Assembly (NCBI GenBank): GCA_021464415.1 | Contig: CM038468.1 | Coordinates: 39,048,969 to 39,112,968 of the forward strand | DNA length: 64,000 bases | Reading direction: 5' to 3' | From: Lonicera japonica | Taxonomy: Eukaryota > Streptophyta > Magnoliopsida > Dipsacales > Caprifoliaceae | Shown: in pieces, positions 1 to 10,171 of the stretch | How the letters are laid out: each line of letters starts with the position of its first letter | Position numbering within the stretch: position 1 is the first letter of the stretch | Program-made: the position numbers and the translations under genes | Notes under the pieces: generated by a model | Databases searched by the model: none | The model's input: only the letters and a program-made list of their open reading frames with translations | Told to the model about the DNA's origin: nothing

Positions 1-119
1 TCTGGACCTTTGTGAAATTCCTAGAGAAATGCAGAATCGTCTCACAATACACCATGCTATGCAAACCTAGTATGAACAGTGTTGCTGAGAGATAAAACAG
101 AAGCTTAAGGATATGGTAA

Positions 120-1490
120 GGAGCGTGATTAATCATTCTTCTCTACCATGATGACTCTAGGAAGAAACACTTAAGACTGCAGCATATTTTTTTAAGCAGT
201 GTTATATCAAAGCAGTTGCTAAAATAGGTTGTCCAGCTGTGGTAAGGCCATAAAGAAAAGAAATTAGACTCAATATAATAAGCTGCTACTTTGTTAGATA
301 CACTGAAAGATCGAGAGATTATAAATTTTATGATCCCTTGAATAAATCCTTTATTAAGACAGAAAATGCCAAATTTCTTGAGATTATTGAGTTTGAGGGA
401 GAAGATAAAGTTAGAAACATTGTCTTTGAAAATGAATTTATTCAAATTTCAAGTACTGTTATTGACAATGATTATGATCAAATTTTTAACATCATTTTAA
501 ATGCAAATAAGGATCATCAAGACAATGTTGAAAAAACTTCCTATATAGCAAACTCAACAATCTTAAGAAGAAGTTAAATTAAAGAAATCCATCTATGGCC
601 TTAAGGAAGTTTTCCGTCAATGGTATTATATATTTCATCAAGTTATTATCTCGTAAGGTGTTGAGGTAAATCCGATTGATGATTATGTATATCATAAGTT
701 CAGTGGGAGTAGTCTTGGTATTTTATGTTGATAATATCTTTTTTGTATTAGGAATAAAGATACATCGACATTATTGTCGGGTATCTTAGGTTTTTCACGA
801 AAGAGATATATCGAAAGAATTTTTACCAGATTTGGCATGAAAGATTGTCATTCAGGAGATACTCCCATTGTTAAAGGAGATAATTTATGTCACAACAAGT
901 GCCCCAAAATAAAGTTACAAAGAAAGAGATGCAAAAGATTCCTTATGCATCAGTTGTAGGGAGTTTGATGTATTATAAATTATGTACGCATTTGGGTTTA
1001 GCGTTCATAGTAAAGATATTTGGTAGATATTTAAGTAACCTTATGATATATCTTCGGAAAGCAGCCAATTAAAGGGTTATACGGTATTTAAAGAGAACAA
1101 AAAAAAGATTATATACTTACGTATCGAAAATCAGATCAGTTGGAGATCATATGGTATTCTGATTTCGATTTTTGGATGGGATATAACTGCACAATTTTGT
1201 CACTAGGCTGCGAATTGTAGATAGTGTCGAAAGACCATTAAAGATATTTTGTGACAATAATTGATTTTGCTATATTCGACAACAACATAAATTTTTCGAA
1301 AATCTAAAGCACATAGATTTTTAAGTTTTTTGTTGTTAAAAAAGGGAGTTCAGAGTTGTCGTGTCTATAGAGCATATAAGTACAAACTCCATGATTACGG
1401 ATCCGTTCACTAAAGGCTTAACACATAAGGTATTTCATGAGTATATTGCTCATTTGGGTTTTGTGTTATCTAATAAAGTGCTGGTTTAGT
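120..1490 (+). pseudogene. Decayed Copia pol remnant (integrase end, RT, RNase H)
   Basis: This is the 3' half of a Ty1/Copia polyprotein, broken by many frameshifts and stops. Near 165-230 the reading resembles the integrase C-terminal stretch (LKTAAYF). At 338-577 an open piece holds the integrase-RT linker (FIKTENAKFLE, EGEDKVRN). Near 578-625 the RT motif SIYGLKEVFRQWY is readable, and 774-1072 holds the end of RT and the hinge before RNase H (IPYASVVGSLMY). RNase H signals follow weakly to about 1420. The 5' part lies outside the window. It cannot encode a working protein. The assignment rests on conserved Copia motifs; the lineage is not resolved. Confidence 0.8.
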
Positions 1491-1902
1491 GGGAGTTTGT
1501 ATCCTGGATGCTCTTTTATTTAGATGCATATTTTCTGCAGAATAAAGAAGATGGTTTATTTTCGTCTTAACTCTGAATATTTGTTTTATTTCCTTCCACT
1601 GTGGTTTAACATAAAGTTTGGACGGTTAATGTTGATCTCATTAAAGTTGGGCCAGTTAAAAATAGGCATGTCTAAGATCACATTGCATGTAATTTTCATG
1701 CTACTCATCCACATTTGATCTATGCTATTAAATGTATCAGTATGGTGATAATCGTGGTTTAGTCACGACCTTACTATGATAAAAGCTGCGGTAATTCCAT
1801 TACTCATACATGAGATAGACCAGATTGTTTAAGGAGAATCCGCGCTTAAAGAATTCAGTGATATAATTATTTTCGGAGTAATATGTAGCCCAAGTGGGAG
1901 AT

Positions 1903-2376
1903 TGTTAGAAAATTTATATTTTCTAATTTATGTGGGCAACATATTATAATATTTCAATTATATTTGCTATTTAATTAATGGGCTATTTTTTAGTGGTCTA
2001 ATTAATTATTAGTTAAGCCCATAAGACTACTCTAATAAATGTGGGCCAAATGTGTAGATACCTCATATGGGCTTATTAGGGTTTAATGGGAACTCTAATT
2101 AGTTTGTATATAAAGTTGATATTAGGGTTATGGTCCCCAATACACCAAATCAAATTACGGCTCCCTTCTCCCCATCTGGAAGAGAACCAAAATTTCCATT
2201 AAAGAAATTAAGGCGATTTGGTTAAGGAAGACCACGTACCCGCTCGATCCATGCTGTTATTGTGATCGATCCTCGTATTCTGCATTTGTTCATTATAAAT
2301 CCAGGTACGCGGTTTTATTGTTTTAATTTAGATCTTGATGATTTGACATGATAACTTAAGTGATTTAATTCCAACA
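1903..2376 (+). repeat. 3' LTR of the decayed Copia element
   Basis: A purine-rich tract (1891-1902, CAAGTGGGAGAT) precedes TGTTAGAA, the usual PPT-LTR junction of plant Copia elements. The LTR ends at TTCCAACA, giving TGTT...AACA inverted ends and a length of about 474 bp. A TATA-like stretch lies near 2107. The sequence following it is AAGTG; the matching target duplication would be outside the window. Confidence 0.75.
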
Positions 2377-3023
2377 AAGTGAACAAAGAGTTGACATTGT
2401 ATAACTAAGGATAATTTAGGGTTGATATTGGAAAAATTAAAATATTGGGGTTAAAATTGTAATGGACCCAAACTTCAATTTCAAATTTGTTAGTTTCCCA
2501 CAATTAAACTAGAGTAGATGAAGACAATGGCAGTGGGTCAAAAGAATAAATAAATAACTGATTTGATTAGGATAGGGTCCTCTGCAGTCTCTTCTGAGAC
2601 TGTACCCCTACAGTTGGTTTAATTCAAAATGTCTACTTGAGATCAATGATCGTGAATGAAATACGTCATCAACAAGCCGACTTCAAAAATCAAAACAGTA
2701 TTCAATTGAAAAGATAAACTCTGTATTCGTTAGTTTAGGATGCAAATACTGACGTTCTATAAAAATAATTATAGCATTTCTAACGAAACTTTTATAGACA
2801 TAAAAATATTACAAAGGATAGTGAAAAAATATCCCTATAAATGTTATTTTAAAATGCTATCGTATTCCCCAGATTTACTAATCTAATTTTTATGTAAGTA
2901 ATTGCATTTCCATTAACACTTTTAACAATATTAGAGCAATGCGTCAGTTAAGAAACTTTTCACGACTGGCAAGGACCGGTCACTGAGTTATTTGAGCACA
3001 ATGGAGGTGGATAGTAGGCTTGG
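2377..3023. other. Intergenic spacer without recognisable gene
   Basis: AT-rich sequence between two Copia elements. No ORF, RNA gene or repeat boundary was recognised. The last five bases (CTTGG) are the target site of the next element. Confidence 0.5.
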
Positions 3024-3057
3024 TGTTGTGTTTGGCTTGTAATTCATGCAAGCAGTG

Positions 3058-3455
3058 AGAGTGCAAAGTTATTATTGCAGTAAAACATTGCACTCGGATT
3101 TAGTGTAAAGTTATTATTGCACTAAAGGAGTGTACTGCAATGTTGTTATTGCAGTAAAACAGTGCACTCGGGCTTGAGTGCAAAGTTGTTATTGCACTAC
3201 TCGGATTTACTGCAATGTTGTTATTGCAGTAAAACAGTGCACTCAGGCTTGAGTGCAAAGTTGTTATTGCACTACTCGAATTTACTGCAATGTTGTTATT
3301 GCAGTAAAACAGTGCACTCGGGCTTGAGTGCAAAATTGTTATTGCACTACTCGGATTTACTGCAATGTTGTTATTGCAGTAAAACAGTGTACTCGGGATT
3401 GACTGCAAAGTTGTTATTGCACCAAATCCGAGTACTGCAATGTTGTTATTGCACC
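3058..3455 (+). repeat. 75-bp hairpin tandem repeats in 5' LTR
   Basis: The period is exactly 75 bp (GTGCAC starts at 3162 and 3237). Each unit holds two perfect small inverted repeats: GTGCAA-8 nt-TTGCAC and CTGCAA-8 nt-TTGCAG. Four CTGCAA...TTGCAG modules plus a terminal variant are present here, against three plus the variant in the 3' LTR. The array lies just upstream of the TATA box, the place where Tnt1-type elements carry repeated enhancer motifs. An enhancer role here is inferred only. Confidence 0.9.
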
Positions 3456-3494
3456 TGGGCGGGTAAAAGGAAATTGTCTTGTTTTTTCACTTGG

Positions 3495-3502
3495 TATAAA
3501 TA
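3495..3502 (+). promoter_or_regulatory. TATA box of the LTR promoter
   Basis: TATAAATA about 40 bp downstream of the hairpin repeats in the U3 part of the 5' LTR. The same motif is at 9717-9724 in the 3' LTR. It probably sets the start of the element's RNA. Confidence 0.7.
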
Positions 3503-3950
3503 GAAAGGCTTATTTTCTATTTTGGAGAGACTTGAAAGAGAGTTGTCTTGTTAGAGTGTAAAAGAGAAAGACAAGTGCTTAGCTAGGGTTTAGCTAAGGT
3601 GAGAGGTGATCTTTGGAGGTTTGTTTCATTGATCTAGAGTTAGGTTTATTGTGAAAGAATTGTTGTAAATTCTTAGTTAATCAATAAAATTGCTTCCTCT
3701 TGGTGGAAGACCTAAAGGTTTCCACAAAAACACGGTGTGTTCTTTCTTGCTTTATTTTGCTCTTGATTGTCATTGTTATTTATCTTCCATCTATATTTGC
3801 TTGAGTTTGTGTTGGTGATTCTTGGTTTGATCTAAGATCCTATTGCTTGACGGTTTCCGCCCGCCAAGTGTTCGTGGAAATTCCCGAAAGGGATTTCTCG
3901 GGTTTATAGGTGGATTTGGGACTTGGTTATTGTTCCCACATTCACAACAC

Positions 3951-3962
3951 TTGGTATCAGAG
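3951..3962 (+). promoter_or_regulatory. Primer binding site (initiator tRNA-Met)
   Basis: TTGGTATCAGAG begins one base after the 5' LTR end. It is the usual Copia PBS, complementary to the 3' end of plant initiator tRNA-Met, where minus-strand DNA synthesis is primed. Confidence 0.9.
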
Positions 3963-4038
3963 GATTTGGTTGGTGCCTAGTGTTTGGTATCAAGGTTTGG
4001 CTATTGGGTGCAAAGTGTGTGCGCCAAGTGTTCGATAA

Positions 4039-7000
4039 ATGGCCGAAGGGACTCAAACCGGAGTAGTTGCAACACAAGCTAGTTCTTCTACCATTGTAGG
4101 TGTTGGGAGCACTATGGAGGTTAAGATAAAGCCTTATGACGAGGTTATTAATTTCGGTATTTGGCAAAGACGGATGCGGGGGGTACTCGTCCAATCGAAT
4201 TTGCAAGTTGCATTGCTTGGACTTGAGAAAAAGCCCCAAGATATGTCCGAAGACCAATGGAATGAGATTGATAAGAAAGCTATGTCCGCTATAGAGATGC
4301 ATGTGACCGACGAAGTGTTGAGAAACTTGATGTCGGAGAAGAATGCAAAGGATATGTGGACTAGAATGGAGGAGATGTACATAGGGAAGTCTATGTCCAA
4401 CAAGTTGAACCTCAAGAAGCAACTTTTCAAGTTGGAAATGAAGGAGGGGCAAGATTTGAACAAGCACATCAATGTCTTCAAGGCAATAGTGCATGACCTT
4501 GAGAGAATTGATGTTGTATTTGATGAGGAGGATCGCGCCTTATTGTTGCTTGCTTCATTGCCGGACTCCTATGATCACTTTGTTACCACATTGATATTTG
4601 GCAAGACAACGCTCAAGTTTAATGAGGTTGTCAAGGACCTCCAATCGCACGTGGCCATGAAAAAGGGAGGTAACGGGGCAAGTTCTTCGTCAGGTGAGGG
4701 CTTGGTTGCCAAGAGTGGTAGTGATGAACGAAGTGGGCGGTCAAGGTCACGGGGTGCCAAGAATAGAGGCACGGGTCGGTCTCAATCACAAGATCGAAGT
4801 AATTGGGAGTGCTTTAAGTGTCACAAGGTAGGCCACATTAAGAAGAATTTCCCGGAGCTAAAAGGTAAGAGGGCGAACGCGCCAAGGGAGGTTGCGGGAG
4901 TTGCGACCCAAGAGGTGAACCAAGAGGTTAACACCGACGTTCTTACTTGTTTTTTAGCTGATCAAAGTAGTGGGTGGATTCTTGATTCCGGATGCTCCTA
5001 TCACATGTGCCCGAATCGTAATTGGTTCGTTGACTACACGGAATGTAATGGAGGGGAAATCTTCATGGGCAATGATGTTACATGCAAAGTTGTCGGTATT
5101 GGCACGGTGAAAATAAAGATGTGGGATGGCGTGACCCGCACGCTAAGTGATGTTAGACACGTACCCGCTCTCAAGAAGAATTTGATCTCCTTAGGCACGC
5201 TCGACTCAAAAGGGTGTGTGATTCAAGCCGAAGATGGGGCTATGAAAGTGAAGAAGGGATCAATGGTGATTTTGCGCGGCACAAAGTCATCGAACAACCT
5301 TTATAGGTTGAAAGGAACCACGGTGGTTGGTGGAGCGGCGGTTTCCACGGAAGCAGAAATGGATGAGCTTTTATTATGGCACATGAGGCTTGGCCACATG
5401 AGCCAACGGGGCATGGAGGAGCTTCATCGAAGAAAATTGTTGAAGGGAGTCCATGGGTGCAAGCTCGATTTCTGCAAGTATTGTGTGATGGGCAAGCAAA
5501 CTAGAGTTCGATTTGATACCGCGGAACACAAAAGCCGATGTATGCTTGATTATATTCACTCCGATGTGTGTGGCCCTTTAGAGGTAGTTTCTTTGGGCGG
5601 TTTCAAATATTTTATGACTTTTGTTGATGATTATTCACGTCGAGTATGGGTTTACTACTTAAGGGAAAAATCTGAGGTTTTCGAAAAATTCAAGAAGTGG
5701 AAGGCTATGGTGGAAAATCAAACAGGTCGGAAAGTAAAGTATTTGAGAAGTGACAACGGAGGGGAGTATAAGGATAGAGAATTCGTGAAGTTTTGCAAGA
5801 ATGCTGGCATCAAAAGGCACTTTACCGTGAAGAAAACTCCACAACAAAATGGAGTTGCAGAGAGAATGAACCGTACCATAATGGATAGGGCGAGAAGTAT
5901 GAGGATTCATGCCGGCTTGCCGAAAACATTTTGGGCGGCTTGTGTTGATCATGCCGTATACTTGGTCAATAGGTCACCGAATGTGAATCTTGGTTTGAAA
6001 TGTCCTGAAGAAGTTTGGTCGGGGCGAGAAGTGGACTACTCGAAGTTAAGAGTGTTCGGTTGTCCGGTATATGCTCATATTCCTAGCGATAAGAGATCAA
6101 AGAATGACCCAAAGGCTCACCGGTGTATCTTTCTCGGTTTTGGGGGAGAGGTGAAAGGGTTCAAGCTTTGGGATCCGGTAGCGAGAAAGCTTTTGTTTAG
6201 CCGGGATGTGACATTTGATAAGGGGGCTATGCTTAAGGAACGGGAATACCAAGAGATCAATGATAACGGTGGGGTTAATACGGTCAAGATTCCAATTCTA
6301 GTTCCAAGTCCGTCGGTTACCGGAAGTGGTGGAGCATCTTCAAGCGGTAGTAGAGATGATTCTCATGAAATTCAACCAAATGACGACGCGGTTGAGGTGG
6401 AGCTAGAGGAAGAGGAATTCGAGGAAAGACCGGGTGAGGTAGAGCCGGAACCATCGATAGCACGGAATAGACCACGACGGGCAATCAAACCACCTTCAAG
6501 GTTTGGTTGGAAAGACGAGGTCAACTATGCCCTTATTACAAGTGAGGGTGATCCAACTAGTTATAAAGAAGCCATTAGTGTCGAAGACAAGGATAGTTGG
6601 ATGGGTGCTATGGTAGAGGAGATGGAGGCTTTACGAATGAATTCCGTTTGGGATTTGGTTCCTAGGCCCAAGGACATGAGTGTTATCGGTTCCAAATGGG
6701 TATTTAGGAAGAAAGAAGCAATCAACAAAGATAAAGCACCGAAATTCAAGGCACGGTTAGTAGCGAAGGGGTTTTCTCAAAAGGAAGGGGTTGATTATGA
6801 TGAGATTTTTTCCCCGGTTGTGAGACACACTTCGATACGGGTTTTGCTTGCTATGGTAGCTCAGTTTGACTTGGAGCTTGAGCAAATGGATGTAAAGATG
6901 GCTTTTCTTCATGGTGATTTGAAGGAGACAATTTACATGGCGCAACCGGAAGGGTTCAAGGAAGTAGGTAAGGAAAAATTTGTTTGTCGGCTTAAGAAGT

Positions 7001-7608
7001 CCTTGTATGGACTAAAGCAGTCGCCAAGACAATGGTACTTACGGTTTGACTCATTTATGTTGCGGATTGGATATTGTTGGTGTGATGGTGATCATTGTGC
7101 ACATGTTCGGAACTTTGATGATGGCTCGTTTATCTTATTGATGCTTTATGTGGATGATATGCTTATAGCGTGTCGAGATATGTCAAAGGTGAAGGAGCTC
7201 AAGGTGCAATTGGGCCGGGAATTTGACATGAAGGATCTTGGGGCCGCACAAAAGATCCTTGGTATGGAGATTCGGAGAGATAGAAAGGTTGGCAAGTTAT
7301 GGCTTTCGCAAAAGAAGTATATTTCTCATGTCATTGAGAAATTCAATATGTCGAGTGCGAAACCGGTTTCTACTCCGTTAGCTCCTCATTTTGCTTTGTC
7401 CGTAAAGCAATGTCCTTCCTCTCTTAATGAGTGTGCCGAGATGTCGACAACACCGTATGCTTGCGCGGTTGGTTGTCTTATGTATGCCATGGTGTGTACA
7501 AGGCCGGATCTAGCTCACGCGGTTGGAATGGTTAGTAGGTATATGTCGAATCCGGGCAAAGAGCATTGGAATGCTGTTAAATGGGTTCTTCGTTATCTAC
7601 AAGGTTAG
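4039..7608 (+). CDS. Copia Gag-Pol polyprotein, cut before RNase H
   Basis: The polyprotein packages and copies the element's RNA and integrates the cDNA. The 1,189 residues run in order: Gag (about 1-260); a zinc knuckle near 258-271; aspartic protease with DSG at D316; the H/C zinc region of integrase (about 450-490); the integrase core with D509, D572 and E608 (DX35E); RT (about 850-1100) with SLYGLKQ and YVDD at 1037-1040; and the start of the RNase H linker. The start MAEGTQTG lies 77 bp after the PBS. The knuckle reads CX2CX4HX4F: the last zinc ligand, normally Cys, is Phe271 (TTC at 4849-4851). The stop codon TAG at 7606-7608 is not native; it is the first three bases of the nested hAT element. 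RNase H resumes in the same frame at 8695. Confidence 0.95.
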   Translation: MAEGTQTGVVATQASSSTIVGVGSTMEVKIKPYDEVINFGIWQRRMRGVLVQSNLQVALLGLEKKPQDMSEDQWNEIDKKAMSAIEMHVTDEVLRNLMSEKNAKDMWTRMEEMYIGKSMSNKLNLKKQLFKLEMKEGQDLNKHINVFKAIVHDLERIDVVFDEEDRALLLLASLPDSYDHFVTTLIFGKTTLKFNEVVKDLQSHVAMKKGGNGASSSSGEGLVAKSGSDERSGRSRSRGAKNRGTGRSQSQDRSNWECFKCHKVGHIKKNFPELKGKRANAPREVAGVATQEVNQEVNTDVLTCFLADQSSGWILDSGCSYHMCPNRNWFVDYTECNGGEIFMGNDVTCKVVGIGTVKIKMWDGVTRTLSDVRHVPALKKNLISLGTLDSKGCVIQAEDGAMKVKKGSMVILRGTKSSNNLYRLKGTTVVGGAAVSTEAEMDELLLWHMRLGHMSQRGMEELHRRKLLKGVHGCKLDFCKYCVMGKQTRVRFDTAEHKSRCMLDYIHSDVCGPLEVVSLGGFKYFMTFVDDYSRRVWVYYLREKSEVFEKFKKWKAMVENQTGRKVKYLRSDNGGEYKDREFVKFCKNAGIKRHFTVKKTPQQNGVAERMNRTIMDRARSMRIHAGLPKTFWAACVDHAVYLVNRSPNVNLGLKCPEEVWSGREVDYSKLRVFGCPVYAHIPSDKRSKNDPKAHRCIFLGFGGEVKGFKLWDPVARKLLFSRDVTFDKGAMLKEREYQEINDNGGVNTVKIPILVPSPSVTGSGGASSSGSRDDSHEIQPNDDAVEVELEEEEFEERPGEVEPEPSIARNRPRRAIKPPSRFGWKDEVNYALITSEGDPTSYKEAISVEDKDSWMGAMVEEMEALRMNSVWDLVPRPKDMSVIGSKWVFRKKEAINKDKAPKFKARLVAKGFSQKEGVDYDEIFSPVVRHTSIRVLLAMVAQFDLELEQMDVKMAFLHGDLKETIYMAQPEGFKEVGKEKFVCRLKKSLYGLKQSPRQWYLRFDSFMLRIGYCWCDGDHCAHVRNFDDGSFILLMLYVDDMLIACRDMSKVKELKVQLGREFDMKDLGAAQKILGMEIRRDRKVGKLWLSQKKYISHVIEKFNMSSAKPVSTPLAPHFALSVKQCPSSLNECAEMSTTPYACAVGCLMYAMVCTRPDLAHAVGMVSRYMSNPGKEHWNAVKWVLRYLQG

Positions 7609-8686
7609 GGGTGTGCACGGTCCGGTTGACCGGACCGAATGGCCTAGGACCGGACCGGACCGGAAATTTCGGTCCCAAAAATTAGAAGACCGGACCGGAC
7701 CGAAATGCTTTTGAAGACCGGACCAGACCAGTTCGGTCCGGTTCCGGTCGGTCCATTCGGTTTGGGCTTTTTTTTTGGGCCCAAAAGTTGTATTATGATA
7801 AAAAAAAAAATAGCACAACATTAATATATGTATTGTATATGTACTTAATTTTAGTCTTGCATTTTAATCATAACAGTTCTTATATGTAGGAGTGTCCAAA
7901 AGTTTGAGATTTTATTATTTTCTAAAATTTTAAATTAATAAATTCGGGCAAAGAGTTTTATAAAAAGTTTGAATCACAATGTCTTAAAACTTTACTTTTG
8001 AAATTACCAAATTCAAATTTTATAAAATGGGTTCTTAGTATATATGTATATGTGCACCAAGTCAAAACTAGTAAATTAATGCTTGCATATTATATAGAAC
8101 CAAGTCAAAACTAGTAAATTAATTAACAATGTTTGTTCAAAAAAAAATAAAAAAATTAACAATGGTAACCTTCTTTAACAGAAATTAATTAACAATGGTA
8201 AATATATGTATATATATCTTTGTTCCTCCTTAACATAATGTCGACCAAGCAGGCATTTTTAATAAGACTACGTGTATATATATCTTTGTTCCTCCTTAAT
8301 ATATATATATCTTTGTTCCTCTGTGGAAATGGAGAGAGAGGAGGAGTTTCTGTGAGGCTGTGAGGATTTGAGGGAGACGGGTGAGGGAGAGAGGGAGAGG
8401 AGAGTAGCGCCGCATGAATGCGTGAGTGAGTGAGTGAGGGTCTCAATTTAGGGTTTAATTTTAGTATTATTATTACTAATATATATATATATATATATAT
8501 TAAAACCGGTTCGGTCCAGTCCGACCGAAGTATTAAAATGTAAGACCGAAGACCGGACCGAACCATTTCGGTCCTTCAAAATTTGAACCGGACCGGACCG
8601 AATTCAAATGGTCCGGTCCAAATCGATCCATTTTGCGGTCCGGTTTATTCGGTTTGGCGGTCCGGTTCGGTTTTTGAACACCCCTA
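7606..8686. mobile_element. Non-autonomous hAT element nested in Copia
   Basis: 1,081 bp with inverted ends TAGGGGTGT...ACACCCCTA and a perfect 8-bp target duplication TACAAGGT (7598-7605 and 8687-8694), both typical of the hAT superfamily. The subterminal 150-180 bp on both sides are filled with CCGGACCGG-type repeats in opposite orientation, as in hAT transposase-binding regions. The interior is AT-rich with a (TA)n run near 8478-8500 and no transposase gene. It must have been mobilised by an autonomous copy elsewhere. It interrupts the polyprotein between RT and RNase H and supplies the in-frame TAG. Confidence 0.95.
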
Positions 8687-8694
8687 TACAAGGT

Positions 8695-9207
8695 ACCAAG
8701 TCCTTGGGTATAGTGTTTGAGCGAAAAGATGGGGCTGATAGTGTTGCGGGATTTGTAGACTTCGATTATGCGGGGGATCTTGATAAAAGAAGGTCTACCA
8801 CGGGTTATGTGTTTACTTTGACAAGTGGGCCGGTATCATGGAGATCTATGCTACAAGCAACAAGTGCTCTGTCTACGACAGAAGCAGAGTATATGGCACT
8901 CACGGAGGCGTCGAAGGAGGCGGTATGGTTGAAAGGCTTAGTGAGCGAGTTGTGCTTGAAGCATGAGAGCATTTTGCTACGGTGTGATAGTCAAAGTGCG
9001 CTTTACTTGGCTAAAAATCAAGTGTATCATGCTCGTACGAAGCACATTGATGTACGGTATCACCGAGTTCGGGATTGGGTTAATTCCGGAGAAGTCTTTC
9101 TAGAGAAGGTGAATACGGATGAGAATGCGGCCGATATGCTCACAAAACCGGTAACCGCGGAGAAGTTTAGGCATTGCCTAAAGCTTCTTAATCTTACTTC
9201 ATGTTGA
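8695..9207 (+). CDS. RNase H and C-terminus of the Copia polyprotein
   Basis: This is the distal part of the polyprotein that starts at 4039, separated by the hAT element. RNase H motifs are clear: DFDYAGD (usually DADWAGD), RRSTTGYVF, STTEAEYMAL, DSQSAL, ARTKHIDVRYH, and the C-terminal ENAADMLTKPV. The stop is at 9205-9207, before the purine tract. Removing the hAT element and one copy of its target duplication leaves the two parts in one frame. An upstream ATG at 8608 lies within the hAT element and is not a native start. Confidence 0.9.
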   Translation, partial: TKSLGIVFERKDGADSVAGFVDFDYAGDLDKRRSTTGYVFTLTSGPVSWRSMLQATSALSTTEAEYMALTEASKEAVWLKGLVSELCLKHESILLRCDSQSALYLAKNQVYHARTKHIDVRYHRVRDWVNSGEVFLEKVNTDENAADMLTKPVTAEKFRHCLKLLNLTSC

Positions 9208-9320
9208 AGGAGGAGGGTGTGACCTTGGAGGTGTCGGGATAATCTCTAAGGGGATGCATGGCTCTTATCCCGAGGTGGAGCAATTGAGGTTGGCTTGAGA
9301 TTACTCGCCAAGGTGGAGAT

Positions 9321-10171
9321 TGTTGTGTTTGGCTTGTAATTCATGCAAGCAGTGAGAGTGCAAAGTTATTATTGCAGTAAAACATTGCACTCGGATTTAG
9401 TGCAAAGTTGTTATTGCACTAAAGTAGTGTACTGCAATGTTGTTATTGCAGTAAAACAGTGCACTCGGGCTTGAGTGCAAAGTTGTTATTGCACTACTTG
9501 GATTTACTGCAATGTTGTTATTGCAGTAAAACAGTGCACTCGGGCTTGAGTGCAAAGTTGTTATTGCACTACTCGGATTTACTGCAATGTTGTTATTGCA
9601 GTAAAACAGTGTACTCGGGATTGACTGCAAAGTTGTTATTGCACCAAATCCGAGTACTGCAATGTTGTTATTGCACCTGGGCGGGTAAAAGGAAATTGTC
9701 TTGTTTTTTCACTTGGTATAAATAGAAAGGCTTATTTTCTATTTTGGAGAGACTTGAAAGAGAGTTGTTTTGTTAGAGTGAAAAAGAGAAAGACAAGTGC
9801 TTAGCTAGGGTTTAGCTAAGGTGAGAGGTGATCTTTGGAGGTTTGTTTCATTGATCTAGAGTTAGGTTTATTGTGAGAGAATTGTTGTAAATTCTTGGTT
9901 AATCAATAAAATTGCTTCCTCTTGGTGGAAGACCTAAAGGTTTCCACAAAAACACGGTGTGTTCTTTCTTGCTTTATTTTGCTCTTGATTGTCATTGTTA
10001 TTTATCTTCCATCTATATTTGCTTGAGTTTGTGTTGGTGATTCTTGGTTTGATCTAAGATCCTATTGCTTGACGGTTTCCGCCCGCCAAGTGTTCGTGGA
10101 AATTCCCGAAAGGGATTTCTCGGGTTTATAGGTGGATTTGGGACTTGGTTATTGTTCCCACATTCACAACA
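9321..10171 (+). repeat. 3' LTR of the Copia element
   Basis: 851 bp, TGTTGTG...CACAACA, preceded by the purine tract at 9310-9320 and followed by the target duplication CTTGG. It is nearly identical to the 5' LTR except for one fewer 75-bp unit and a handful of substitutions. Confidence 0.95.
9355..9677 (+). repeat. 75-bp hairpin tandem repeats in 3' LTR
   Basis: Same repeat as at 3058-3455, with three CTGCAA...TTGCAG modules plus the terminal variant. The difference of one unit accounts for the whole LTR length difference. Confidence 0.9.

Larger units (their letters stand above)
3024..3949 (+). repeat. 5' LTR of the Copia element
   Basis: 926 bp, starting TGTTGTG and ending CACAACA. It contains the 75-bp tandem repeats in its U3 part and a TATA box at 3495-3502. 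It is 75 bp longer than its partner at 9321-10171, exactly one repeat unit. Confidence 0.95.
3024..10171 (+). mobile_element. Full-length Copia LTR retrotransposon (Tork-like)
   Basis: A complete Ty1/Copia element of 7,148 bp including a nested hAT insertion. The LTRs are TGTTGTG...CACAACA at 3024-3949 and 9321-10171. The target duplication CTTGG is perfect (3019-3023 and 10172-10176). A primer binding site TTGGTATCAGAG follows the 5' LTR, and a purine tract (AAGGTGGAGAT) precedes the 3' LTR. Gene order is Gag, protease, integrase, RT, RNase H. By eye the LTRs differ at only about ten positions plus one 75-bp repeat unit, so the insertion is fairly recent. The protease region (WILDSGCSYHMCPNRNWF) and pre-integrase style suggest the Tork/Tnt1 lineage; that placement is from memory of family motifs. 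Confidence 0.95.

Noticed and set aside
3100..3503. ORFs on both strands inside the LTR repeat
   Set aside because: The 75-bp period is a multiple of three, so repeats stay open by chance; they lie in U3 of an LTR and recur in the 3' LTR.
8189..8566. 125-residue minus-strand ORF
   Set aside because: It lies inside the non-coding interior of the hAT element, is low-complexity and matches no transposase motif.
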